From: Zopfochytrium polystomum
Taxonomy: Eukaryota; Chytridiomycota; Chytridiomycetes; Chytridiales; Chytridiaceae
Direction: 5' to 3'
NCBI GenBank assembly: GCA_025765615.1
Contig: JAIVFJ010000055.1
Coordinates: 248,001-312,000 of the forward strand
DNA length: 64,000 bases
The translations under genes and the position numbers were made by a program. This document shows positions 1 to 8,853 of this stretch, piece after piece. The notes under the pieces were generated by a model that was not told where the DNA came from, ran no database searches, and saw nothing but the letters and a program-made list of their open reading frames with translations. Position 1 is the first letter of the stretch. Each line of letters opens with the position of its first letter.

Positions 1-222
1 CGTCGGACCGATCGCGCGCCGGGGCAATGCTACAGTGAGGTGAGGGTGCCGTGAGGGCGGGTGGTGTCCAGAGGCAATCCGGAGTAAAAGGAGAGGGAAG
101 TAAGGGGATGGTGGAAGGAAAAGTGGGGGGAAGGAAAAGAGTGGGCAGTCGCAAAGTGAAGTTCCCAAAATACAATCGTCTTTGTGCAAATCAGCCCGAC
201 GAACCACCCTTCTTGCTTTCCT
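1..222. other. 3' flank of the cyclin gene
   Basis: Purine-rich spacer downstream of the minus-strand cyclin stop codon. No reading frame with recognisable content is seen. It is probably 3' untranslated or intergenic sequence. Confidence 0.4.
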
Positions 223-3168
223 CTATCCGACGTCCATCGATTCATCTCCACCCGCGTCACCAGCCCCGCCTCCTCTGTGCTGCTGCTGCTGCTGCTGCTC
301 TTGTAGCAGGCGAAGTTGTTCTTGTTGCTGCTGCTCGTGCCGATATTGCTGCTGAGCGGCGTGTTGCTGCTCGAGACTTTTATAATCTAGTTGCTGGCTC
401 TGCTGATCCGACGCGGGACCTGCAACTCCACCACTGTTCAGCGGCGGCATTCGACCTTGCAAGAGTTGTTGTTGCAGCAGCAGCTGCTGCTGCTGCTGCT
501 GAGCGACCCGCAGCACCCTCATGCGCTCAATCACTGCACGCTGCTGGCGCTGCATCTCGGCCAGCATCTCCATTTGCAGCAGCAGCTCTTGATCCTCGTC
601 TATATCGCTTCGACCCAGAGTGAGCGGAAGAGGAGGGGCGTCAGTGCCTCCTCTTCCTGGTGCCATTAATCCCATCATGGATATTTGGGCAGAGCCGACG
701 TTCGATGACGGAAGGTCCCCAGTGACCATGGCCATCGCGGTCCCAGCTGACGAAGCAGTGTTCTGCTGCCCCAAGCTTTGAGAGGCAGTCGTGATCGATG
801 CTAACGCATCCTGCTGGTGAAATAAAAATTGCTGTGACAGCGGCAACGACTGCTGCTGGTGCTGTTGCGGCTGGAGCTGCAGCTGCTGTTGCTGCTGTAG
901 CCGCGGTGTGGGGACTGCCAATTGTTGCGACGTTGAGAGAGACGGCCCAATCCCTGTCCGTGCCGCGTCTGCTTCGTACAGTTGCGCCAGCAGCTCCTGC
1001 CGCTGCACTAGATCGTCCAGGGACATTGCTTGGTGCGAAGGTCTAAGGGATTGTGACGGCGTTATGCTTGACCCCTGGCTATACTGCTGCATGGCGGTTG
1101 GCAGTGCGGCCGAGGCGTAGGCGTCCGTTTGGGGGAATTGGAGTGACGCAGCGGTTGGGGTTGCACTGTTTGACTCGGACGATTTTTCAGAGAGTGCGGA
1201 TGACAAAGATCCAGAGGACGGAAAAGAAGAGAATGGCGGAGGCGCTGGTGGAGCAACCGTCGCACCGGGCGCAAGGGAAGACGAGGACACGGAGAGCGAA
1301 TTTGAGAAAGGTAGGCACAGTTGGCCGGCACCCCCGGAAGAAAGAAACGTTGCAGACACCGGCGTTACAAGCGCAGTGGTCGACGCGCTCAGGGGAGCCG
1401 TGGCAGAAGTTGGTGTGAGTCCGGCTGAGGGGAGTGAAAAAAATCCGGTAAACGTCTCGCCCGAGCTTCCCGTTGGCAGGGAGGCAGACTTTGCGGTAGA
1501 GCCAACCAAGGAGATTTGAGTCTGAATCGGATGAACCGCGGAAGGATGTGAGTTGACTGAAGCTGTCGTCATCGTCGTCCCTGCAGATGTCGGCGTGCTG
1601 CAGGCGGAATTTGGTCGGGGAGGAAGGTGTTGCGGATTGGCCGGATGCAAGAAATTGCTGCTACCAGAGGAGGCGGTTGTTGCGCCGGGGATGCCTGCGG
1701 AAGAATTGATCGGAAGGGAGGACGGTGTTTGAGAGGCTGACGGCGGGCCTGAAGGGGGTGCGGAATTCGGTCCGTTTGGCGAGAAGGGCATGAACGGGAC
1801 AGATGAGGGAGGGGCAGAATTCAGCGCGTTAACGCCGTGAGTCTGCAATGGGGCCGGGAAAACCCACGGTGGCGGGCCAGCCGCCACTAGCCGCGGGCTT
1901 GGAAACGGTGGGGGGTTATGAAAGTGCTCTTTGAATGTGAGGTGGTGGTGGTGATGATGAGGGTAGTGATGCAGGCCGCCGTGCCCAGCGGGTGCTGCGG
2001 GGCCACCACCAACGCCACTGCTGTTGAGGGGTGACATTCCGTGAACACGCGGGCTTCCGGGGGACGACCGCGCACTACTGCCGATTCCGATCGCTGGGTT
2101 AAGCGGACTGTAACTTGGCGAGACAGACATATAGGATTCTCCCTGCGCCTTTTCCGCCTCTTCGATCATTCTTGCGAAACGTTGCATGTGGGTCGACCAC
2201 ACATCGTACTCCTGAGATGCCAGGAGAAGACTGAAATGCATTCCATCCAGAAAGAGGCGCTCGCACTGATTAACTTGATCGATAGGGATATCCGAAACAC
2301 GAGACCACCAACGATTAGAGTAACGAGCATCGTCGAGGAACTTATTGGAGGCGATCAACGCTCCAAGGAGACTAGTAAACGGAGTGAGCGGAACAGGTTG
2401 ATGTTGATGAGAATTTGGATCGACGTCCATGCCGTCGGCCGATTCAGTCTGCTGTGACGATCCGTGGAGGGGGCCGCCCGGTCCCATATCAAATGGCGGT
2501 GCGGAGAGGCCCGTCTCAGGTTTCTGATACGCCATGTAGAGCTCCAGATATTTAAGAGCCACAAGCACGACGGGTAGAGACAGTTTTGACATCGACAGCA
2601 ACCGATGAGCAAAAGCATACAGAGCGGCGGAAGGACGGGGGATTTGAAGTAGTTGGTGAATGGGAACAGAGGAGGTTGGGGAGGTCGCAAGCGACGATGC
2701 CGAGACAAGAGAGGAGTGACCAGGGGGGAGCACTGTTCCTCCAGTTTCCGGGACCGCCAACCAAACCAGCTGGTTGGTGTCGAGACAGTGAACGACTGTG
2801 GAAACGAGACGAGAAACTCGAGCGTACGACTGCTTCTTGCCAGAAGAAGATGACGGGGACGACTTTCCGCTTGACGACGATTTGTGAGATCGTTCTGACG
2901 CCGCTGCCTGGTGCGATGCTGGCCCCGCTGCAGAGTTCACTGAAGACGAGGAAGCCGAATGACGATGAGGCCGTCTGGACGACGACGACGACGACGACGA
3001 TGATGATGATGCCGATGACGATGACGAGGACGATGATGACGAAAACGAAGAGGACGCTGCCGCGGCTGCTCCCTGTGGAGGAAAGGCTGGCAACAGTGTT
3101 TGGCTGGAGGAGGATGTGTGCTGCTGCTGTGGCGGTAGACTGGGAAGAGGGTTGTTGGACCCCGACAT
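223..3168 (-). CDS. Pho85-type (PCL-like) cyclin with long low-complexity tails
   Basis: Single uninterrupted frame of 981 residues from the Met at 3168. An in-frame Met at 3264 would add 32 Ala/Pro-rich residues; I prefer 3168 because the extension looks like untranslated leader. Residues 1-110 are almost pure Ser/Ala. A cyclin box follows at roughly 115-345, including ALYAFAHRLLSMSKLS, then LPVVLVALKYLELY, then IASNKFLDDARYSNRWW, the typical signature of cyclins that partner Pho85/CDK5-type kinases. An acidic insert of about 40 residues splits the box before LTPFTSLLGAL. The remaining ~630 residues are Ser/Pro/Gln-rich with several polyQ blocks and a late coiled-coil-like Gln/Leu segment. 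It should bind and direct a CDK; the long tails could carry phosphorylation or phase-separation behaviour, which is inference. The gene family is clear; the exact subfamily is not. Confidence 0.85.
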   Translation of the reverse strand: MSGSNNPLPSLPPQQQHTSSSSQTLLPAFPPQGAAAAASSSFSSSSSSSSSSASSSSSSSSSSSRRPHRHSASSSSVNSAAGPASHQAAASERSHKSSSSGKSSPSSSSGKKQSYARVSRLVSTVVHCLDTNQLVWLAVPETGGTVLPPGHSSLVSASSLATSPTSSVPIHQLLQIPRPSAALYAFAHRLLSMSKLSLPVVLVALKYLELYMAYQKPETGLSAPPFDMGPGGPLHGSSQQTESADGMDVDPNSHQHQPVPLTPFTSLLGALIASNKFLDDARYSNRWWSRVSDIPIDQVNQCERLFLDGMHFSLLLASQEYDVWSTHMQRFARMIEEAEKAQGESYMSVSPSYSPLNPAIGIGSSARSSPGSPRVHGMSPLNSSGVGGGPAAPAGHGGLHHYPHHHHHHLTFKEHFHNPPPFPSPRLVAAGPPPWVFPAPLQTHGVNALNSAPPSSVPFMPFSPNGPNSAPPSGPPSASQTPSSLPINSSAGIPGATTASSGSSNFLHPANPQHLPPRPNSACSTPTSAGTTMTTASVNSHPSAVHPIQTQISLVGSTAKSASLPTGSSGETFTGFFSLPSAGLTPTSATAPLSASTTALVTPVSATFLSSGGAGQLCLPFSNSLSVSSSSLAPGATVAPPAPPPFSSFPSSGSLSSALSEKSSESNSATPTAASLQFPQTDAYASAALPTAMQQYSQGSSITPSQSLRPSHQAMSLDDLVQRQELLAQLYEADAARTGIGPSLSTSQQLAVPTPRLQQQQQLQLQPQQHQQQSLPLSQQFLFHQQDALASITTASQSLGQQNTASSAGTAMAMVTGDLPSSNVGSAQISMMGLMAPGRGGTDAPPLPLTLGRSDIDEDQELLLQMEMLAEMQRQQRAVIERMRVLRVAQQQQQQLLLQQQLLQGRMPPLNSGGVAGPASDQQSQQLDYKSLEQQHAAQQQYRHEQQQQEQLRLLQEQQQQQQHRGGGAGDAGGDESMDVG

Positions 3169-3264
3169 GATGGCTGCTGCTGCTGTTATTGGGAGGGAGT
3201 GAGGCGTGGCGCCAGATAGCAGCGGGCGGTCAATTGCGGGGGGGTGCGCCGCCGCGGCCGGCAC

Positions 3265-4280
3265 TTTTTTGTCGCCGCAGAAGGAGGGACCGAGGGCTTT
3301 CCTTCTTTTCCCTTTCTGGTTCCTTTAACCACGTACGTTGCGCGCACGCCAGTGCGTGCGTGAGCGGGCGCGCGTTTCGCGAAAGTCTGCAGCAGGGCTA
3401 GCTACACCCGGATCGCTCCTGTTCTATACTGCAAAGCCAAACACCCACTCGTTGGAGATCTCAATGAGAAGAGTTGCCTTGTGCAGTCGAAGGGGGGAGG
3501 GCGAGGACCTCCTCGTTGTTGCTATATACTGCAAACGCAAGTATGGCGTGGATGTATGTTTTTTGCTTGGGAAGTTGCGGCGATGAAGGATGATTTGAGG
3601 TTGCGCTGGAAAGTCGTCCCCCCTCCCCTCCGTCAACACTGGATCGGAACTCCGGCGGCCCCACGCTCTTCTTCGTGCGGTAAATTGAAACGAGGGCAAA
3701 TGTTGACGTGAAAAAAGGAACAAAATAAAATATGGGAATAATAAGAATCGTGCATGTGTTTGAAGAATTTGGCCCGTTTGATGTCCGCAGAGTCCGCCCG
3801 CCCGTCGTCGGCCCACGCCCCGTTCGTTATCTTACTAATGATGGCGCTGGGGCCAATAAATGAACGACAAATATTACCGTATACCAGGGACGCAACGAAC
3901 ATCTCTGATTGCCAGCTGGATTGCTCGTGCTTCATGAGTTTTCTTGATTTGATCATTTCAAACTTGCCACAAACAAGATATCCATCTAAATTGACCTCGT
4001 CTTAGAACGTGGCAATGTCGAAGGTTCACGATCTCCTAATTTACTAGTGCAGGACTAAGGGCGGTAGTCGACAATAGGGGATAATTTGGCTCTCATATCT
4101 CAGTATGAGTGTGAGCCGTAGCAGAAACGAAAACAAATCCAGCTGAACGAACAAACTTGGCGGATACTCAGGGTTAGAATGGAGCTTTCGAATGCTTCCT
4201 ATTCAAGATTCTGTATTTTTTGCTTATGATACCCAATCTGCATTTCAAGTTCAACCAACACAAAAATGTCAATAAATGCC
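3265..4280. other. Cyclin 5' flank and AT-richer spacer
   Basis: Upstream region of the minus-strand cyclin. It contains a GC-rich stretch to about 3420 and then becomes AT-richer. Short ORFs here have no recognisable domains. Nothing else supported. Confidence 0.4.
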
Positions 4281-4289
4281 TCCCGTTCC

Positions 4290-4615
4290 TAAAAAAAAGA
4301 AAAAGAAGAAAATTGTTTTGTCTTCAGTGTTATCTTCACGCTTGATTCCCTTGTAAAAATCAATGCCAGAGTGTACTGCTTGTTGTTGGACCCAGCCAGT
4401 GTCTCACGGTCCACACACCACGCAGGCTGGACCTCGCAGGAGAAGTTCTATTACAAACTAGACATATTCGCGACTTGCTTTTACAGAAGGGCGCCTCCAT
4501 GACTTGCTAAAAGGCATGAAAACTCAGCTCAACGCCAGGCAATAGTAAAACACTGACAGGGATTTGAACCCCAGGAGTTAGCACAGTGCGCACGCTAACC
4601 AGAGCACTATATTAT
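4290..4615 (-). repeat. tRNA-like head of a possible SINE
   Basis: Read on the minus strand, 4558-4612 contains a perfect B-box (GGTTCAAATCC, at about 4559-4570), preceded by an A-box-like TAGTGCTCTGG about 35 nt upstream. A four-base D-stem can be drawn, but the 5' and 3' ends do not pair as an acceptor stem and no proper anticodon arm forms, so this is not a functional tRNA. About 250 nt downstream on the same strand the unit ends in a T-rich run (A-rich on + at 4290-4311), compatible with a Pol III terminator or tail. A tRNA-derived retroposon is the best guess; only one copy was noticed. Confidence 0.35.
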
Positions 4616-4986
4616 CTGAATGTACAATGTCAGGACCTATGACTAATAGTGCGTTCACTATGTCTGCTTCATTTGTCTAGGTTGCCCTTTGTTGTTTGTC
4701 TTTGACTCTGTCCGCCACAGCCATCTCCGACGAGCTTTTTCCGACACCCAGACTTCCTCCAGCAAAGTTGCTTCCACTGGCAAAGTTATTCTGCAGAACT
4801 GGACCACGAGAGTTCCAACAGGCGCCTATGCATATCGAATCTATCTATATCGTCCAGCAGCAGGGAACCACAACTGAACTCAATGCCGGGACTCACAGAT
4901 TGTGACTTCTACCTAACAATACGGCGGCAGTGCTTGCCTAAGAAGAAGGAATGCAACCTCCCTCATCCATCCCTCAGGATGGGTTC

Positions 4987-5287
4987 TGTTATGAATCACC
5001 CTCTGGAACCATCTGGAACCTTCTAGCTGGACCTTTATGGAACTTTCTGGAATTTTCTTTGCCTTCCTGACTTGTCTTGTTGTTGTCATTGGTATCATTG
5101 GTATCATCGTATTATCAATTGCTCCTTCTGGAATTTTCTTTTAGTTTTGACAAGGAAGACTCTCAAAAGGTATAAAAGGGGGGATGGGGGACCTGTCCCA
5201 TCCCTCAAGTGAATCATTGTTTCCAATACAATCATCACTCCTCTCAGTTCCTTGTCTGCCTTGTGCTGTCCTGCCCTGTTCCTGACA
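4987..5287 (+). repeat. LTR of retrotransposon family A, copy 1
   Basis: Begins TGTTATGAATCACC and ends CCTGACA; about 301 bp and clearly homologous along its length to 6004-6311. It carries a TATA box at about 5171 followed by an inverted repeat around the likely start site. The five bases on either side (GGTTC and TCATA) do not match, so target-site duplication is lost or this is the remains of a larger element. A family B LTR in the opposite orientation starts 40 bp downstream. Confidence 0.75.
5016..5057 (+). promoter_or_regulatory. Heat-shock-element cluster in LTR-A copy 1
   Basis: A perfect alternating array GAA(5040) TTC(5045) GAA(5050) TTC(5055) with strict 5-base spacing matches the HSF1 consensus of inverted nGAAn units. 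A degenerate array lies at 5016 (GAA), 5021 (TTC). A further three-unit array TTC(5126) GAA(5131) TTC(5136) sits about 40 bp before the TATA box. Function is inferred from motif geometry only. Confidence 0.5.
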
Positions 5288-5327
5288 TCATAATTCACTT
5301 CACCCTCTGGAGAGAAAGGAAAAACTC

Positions 5328-5572
5328 TGTTATGAATCATTCATACAGAATGATGATATGCATGCTATAATAGTTGCTAGGCAAGCGTGACTGGCACAGG
5401 GTAAAAACCTCTCCTATATTATCTGCTTGAGCAGAGGAGGAAAACTGTTGACACTGGGTTTCTGTTCCACTTAATACTTGGAGTATTTGTCAACAGCACA
5501 AGCCAGCACCCAGGTCTGCATTGGCGGTGGCTCGCACTCCCATGGGCATCATGAGAATGATAACTGACTGTT
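5328..5572 (-). repeat. LTR family B fragment, inverted
   Basis: Starts TGTTATGAATCATTC, the reverse complement of the 3' end of the Copia LTR at 34673-34977, and follows that LTR for about 245 bp, including the conserved palindrome at 5473-5487. Homology stops before the other LTR end. The sequence just outside it (5303-5327) also matches the sequence after the LTR at 34978, so it probably was a 5' LTR of an element on the minus strand. Confidence 0.7.
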
Positions 5573-6003
5573 GAAGTTGTAGTGTAGAAGGCGATGTCAA
5601 GAGTGAAGGCAGCGTTGCAAGAAGGTGGAAGGGTTGAGGCTGCGAAGCGAAGCAAGTGGCCGAGAGGTAGAAAGAAAGAAAGGATACAACCAAGGTTTGA
5701 ACGAGGACTTGTACAAGGGAGCGAGTGTAGCAGGCGACCAAGGGCAAGTGGGCAAAGAGAGCTTGTTTTGGACAGCGACTGGCAAATTGGAGTGAGAGTG
5801 AGCTGCCCTGGTTCAACATTTCTCTGAACTCATTGAGTGTGATTCTAATCGCATTGTCCTTGCCGGCGAAGCCTAGGAAAGCAAAGCTAGAATCACTGCC
5901 GTCTTCAAATCACTCTTTTCTTTGGATTCAGATTGGGTCTTTCAGCTTACCTGACTTAGTGTAAGTTGCATTGGCGGTGGTGACGAGGCTGCTGTTGACA
6001 TAG
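5573..6003. other. Sequence splitting the inverted LTR-B copy
   Basis: About 430 bp with no recognisable protein, lying between two pieces of the inverted family B LTR. It may be internal retrotransposon sequence or another insertion. The last five bases form one copy of the CATAG duplication around the next LTR. Confidence 0.35.
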
Positions 6004-6311
6004 TGTTATGAATCACCCTCTGGAAACCTCTGGAACCTTCTAGAACATTCCTTCATGGAACCTTGTGGAACCTTCTGGAACCTTCTTTGCTTTCCTGACT
6101 TGTCTTGTTGTCATTGGTATCATTGGTATCATTGTATTACTAATTGCTCTTTCTGGAACTTTCTTTGAGTCTTGACAAGGAAGACTCTCAAAAGGTATAA
6201 AAGGGGGATGGGGGACCTGTCCCATCCCTCAAGTGAATTATTGTTTCCAATACAATCATCACTCCTCTCAGTTCCTTGTCTGCCTTGTCCTGTCCTGCCC
6301 TGTTCCTGACA
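6004..6311 (+). repeat. Solo LTR of retrotransposon family A with target-site duplication
   Basis: A 308-bp unit bounded by TGTTATG and CTGACA and flanked on both sides by the 5-bp direct repeat CATAG (5999-6003 and 6312-6316). An intact duplication around a single LTR is the classic product of recombination between the two LTRs of an inserted element. A TATA box lies at 6196-6202 (TATAAAA). Confidence 0.85.
6033..6085 (+). promoter_or_regulatory. Two perfect four-unit heat-shock elements in the solo LTR
   Basis: Array 1: GAA at 6033, TTC 6038, GAA 6043, TTC 6048. Array 2: GAA 6068, TTC 6073, GAA 6078, TTC 6083. A third, three-unit array is TTC 6151, GAA 6156, TTC 6161. All use exact 5-base steps and lie upstream of the TATA box. 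This is the layout of HSF-responsive promoters; binding is not demonstrated. Confidence 0.55.
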
Positions 6312-6346
6312 CATAGGAAGCTGGCTTCCTAGGCTCAAATCTCAAC

Positions 6347-6586
6347 ACTGACAGTCACAATAGGTTTGGGTCCGCCTTGTGCCTCTTGCTGCAAACCAGT
6401 CAGTTCCACCTAACATCTGTTCCACTAAATACTTGGAGTATTTGTCAACAGGGCAAGCCAGTGCCAGGGTCTGCATTGGTGGCTTGCTCTCCCCATGGGC
6501 ATTGGGAGAACAATAACATGGCAGTCACAATGGGTTTTCGTCTGTCTTGTGCCTCTTGCTGCCAACCAGTCAGTCCCACCTAATAG
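6347..6586 (-). repeat. Two adjoining inverted LTR family B fragments
   Basis: 6347-6415 corresponds to the start of the family B LTR in reverse (ending CCTAACA), and so completes the piece interrupted at 5572. It is followed at once by a second inverted fragment at 6416-6586 that starts mid-LTR, contains the conserved palindrome at 6428-6442 and ends near CACCTAATAG. Confidence 0.65.
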
Positions 6587-6589
6587 ACA

Positions 6590-8240
6590 TTATAACTGAG
6601 ACTTTGAGAATGTATTATAGGAGAAAAAACACTCATCCCCACCTCCTTCACGGAGCTTTTCTCGTTGTATTTGACAGCGAAACTTACTGCAATTAGAGCG
6701 GCAAGCTTGGTTACTAGTTTTACGCAGAACTGCTTGGTCAGTAGCACGAGGCACAAGACAGGCCTGATCCTCTTGTGTCAGCCAGTTCTTGTTCTACAGG
6801 GATGCCTAAAGGAGGTTAGCGGATTTTTTGAGTTTCCAGTTTGGGTTGGGACAGGGTTTGCGGGTTTCACAATGAGGTTTGATCGGAAGGGCCGAACTCC
6901 GAATCACTCCAATCTTGAACGTGTCGTCGAGCCTTTGTGGGGGTTCATTCACCTAAACTAAGACCAACACCTTACGCGAGCTGAGAACGTCATAGAATCA
7001 CAATATACCTTAACTGACAATATTGGATATTTGTGTAGCCGTTTGGATCCTTAGTTTCGGTTTTTCGTGGTGTGGTAGTGATAAAATTACCCCTTCCAGC
7101 TTTATATTCTATCGGCAGTCGGTGTCGGAAAACTCACTTACTTAGTGTAAGAGCCAAAAGAAGAGATTCGGCTCAAACCCGCCTTTCACCAAGGAGCAAG
7201 GAGTAAACGTTTTCGCAGAACCAGAAAACAGATACATAGTAATAATGTCTGTAGATTCGCCTGAAAAAAGAAAAAGAAACATCCTGGAGGTGGTGTTTGT
7301 GAAAAACAATTGCCGTTCTCTTCGAGGATCCAACTCAATGCGCCAGAAGGCGACAATATCGCGACAACTGTATTTTGAAGGCTCTTGTGACACGCGATGG
7401 AGGTATGGGGCATGGAACTTGCAGAACGGTAGCGAAACAGTAACTCTTTCGAGTTTAAAAATTGTTGGACAGAACCATTCGGGTGGGCAGGACTTCAACC
7501 CCAACCTGACGGCGATGAACGGACAAAGGCCCACGTCTTGACTGATGCTATGTCGACACTCACTCACTGATCAGTGTTCCTGCAGATCCGCGTCGAGGGT
7601 TTTGAAATTGAAGACCTTTTGCACGTAATTGCACAAATGCAGTGCAGTATTTGCGATCGGGAGAACCATCAAATTCATCATAGGATTCAATTTTCTACCA
7701 AAATGACGACGTCATGTGTATTCCCGACACAAAACCTTTACACCTGTGTTGATATTTGAGATGGTCGACGCATTGGGTTGGAACTTCTGGACATTGTGGG
7801 GGAAACCAACCTTGTCAGGACTCGCGACTAAAAAAGCACCTGCTGCCACTACTTTATGAGGTCTGTCAAAATGGAAATGTTGAGCTACTCTGGCACAGTC
7901 AATTCCTCATTGGGCCCAGAGTCATGGTGCCGGGTGCAGTTTAAGTTAAGGATTAGAGACCCGCGCAGGCTTACAGTAATGCACCGCACTGCAGGCTCGG
8001 CCTGCGGGTAGAATTGGACCATGATAAGCGGGAAGAGTCGGTGAGCCGATCCACCCACCACCACACAGCCGCCACATCTCCCCCGCCAAAAAATCGCGTT
8101 CGTTCTTTCCTCTCATTCCAACCAAAGGCGCTGAGACAGGCCACACAGCAAAAGTTCATTTCATTATGTCATCCGCCTCCCTCCTCACGCCACACAATGC
8201 GGAAATTCTTCCACAATCGCAAAAAACCTTGTCGGGGAGT
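6590..8240. other. Intergenic, no confident gene
   Basis: Moderate-GC spacer. A 98-codon frame at 7245-7541 (+) has a Lys/Arg-rich start but no recognised family and no neighbouring exon I can join. It may be a transposon remnant. No RNA gene recognised. Confidence 0.35.
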
Positions 8241-8246
8241 AGCTTA

Positions 8247-8259
8247 GGGGGGACAGACC

Positions 8260-8295
<36 letters not shown>

Positions 8296-8347
8296 GGCAG
8301 CGCTAGAGAGAGCGTGGGAGAGAGATCAACGGGGAGAGAGAGAGAGG

Positions 8348-8399
<52 letters not shown>

Positions 8400-8402
8400 G
8401 AG
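8247..8402. repeat. (GACA)n and (GA)n microsatellites upstream of NIPA
   Basis: A GACA tetranucleotide array at about 8253-8297 followed by GA dinucleotide runs at about 8335-8402. They lie 450-600 bp before the NIPA start codon, in its likely promoter or 5' leader. Similar paired arrays occur near 45.9-46.2 kb and 60.2 kb. Confidence 0.8.
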
Positions 8403-8853
8403 AAGCTTTGGCCTCAACCGATACGATACCCTGACGCCGCCCACATCTCTTCGCCTCACCTCTACCTGCCCCGAAGCATCAATCGGCAGTTGGAGCAGCA
8501 GCAGCAGCAGCAGTAGCAGCAGCAGCAGCCGCACGGGGAGCTCCTCCCACCCACCCAGACACACAAGTGTTCTTGCGAGAAGAGCGGTTCTGTTTCGGGG
8601 GTGCGTGGGCCCTCTCCGATCGCGTGTGGGTTTTTGCGCGCAACCCAGCAGGCCCATTGTTGACGGGGTTTGCGCACCCCCACCTGCCCGGGGCCTTCTT
8701 CTCGTTCCTTGTCCCGCGCACGCGCGATCTATCCCCACCCTCCCTCTTCTTATTCTTTCGAGTCTCCCTCTAGCTCCCTCTCTTTCCTCTATCCCTCACT
8801 CTTTCGCTGTCGGTCTCTCAACCCGTCGATAACGCACACAACCACGCACCGAC

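Noticed and set aside
7142..7567. 141-codon minus-strand frame
   Set aside because: No domain; overlaps an equally unconvincing plus-strand frame; no splice partners.
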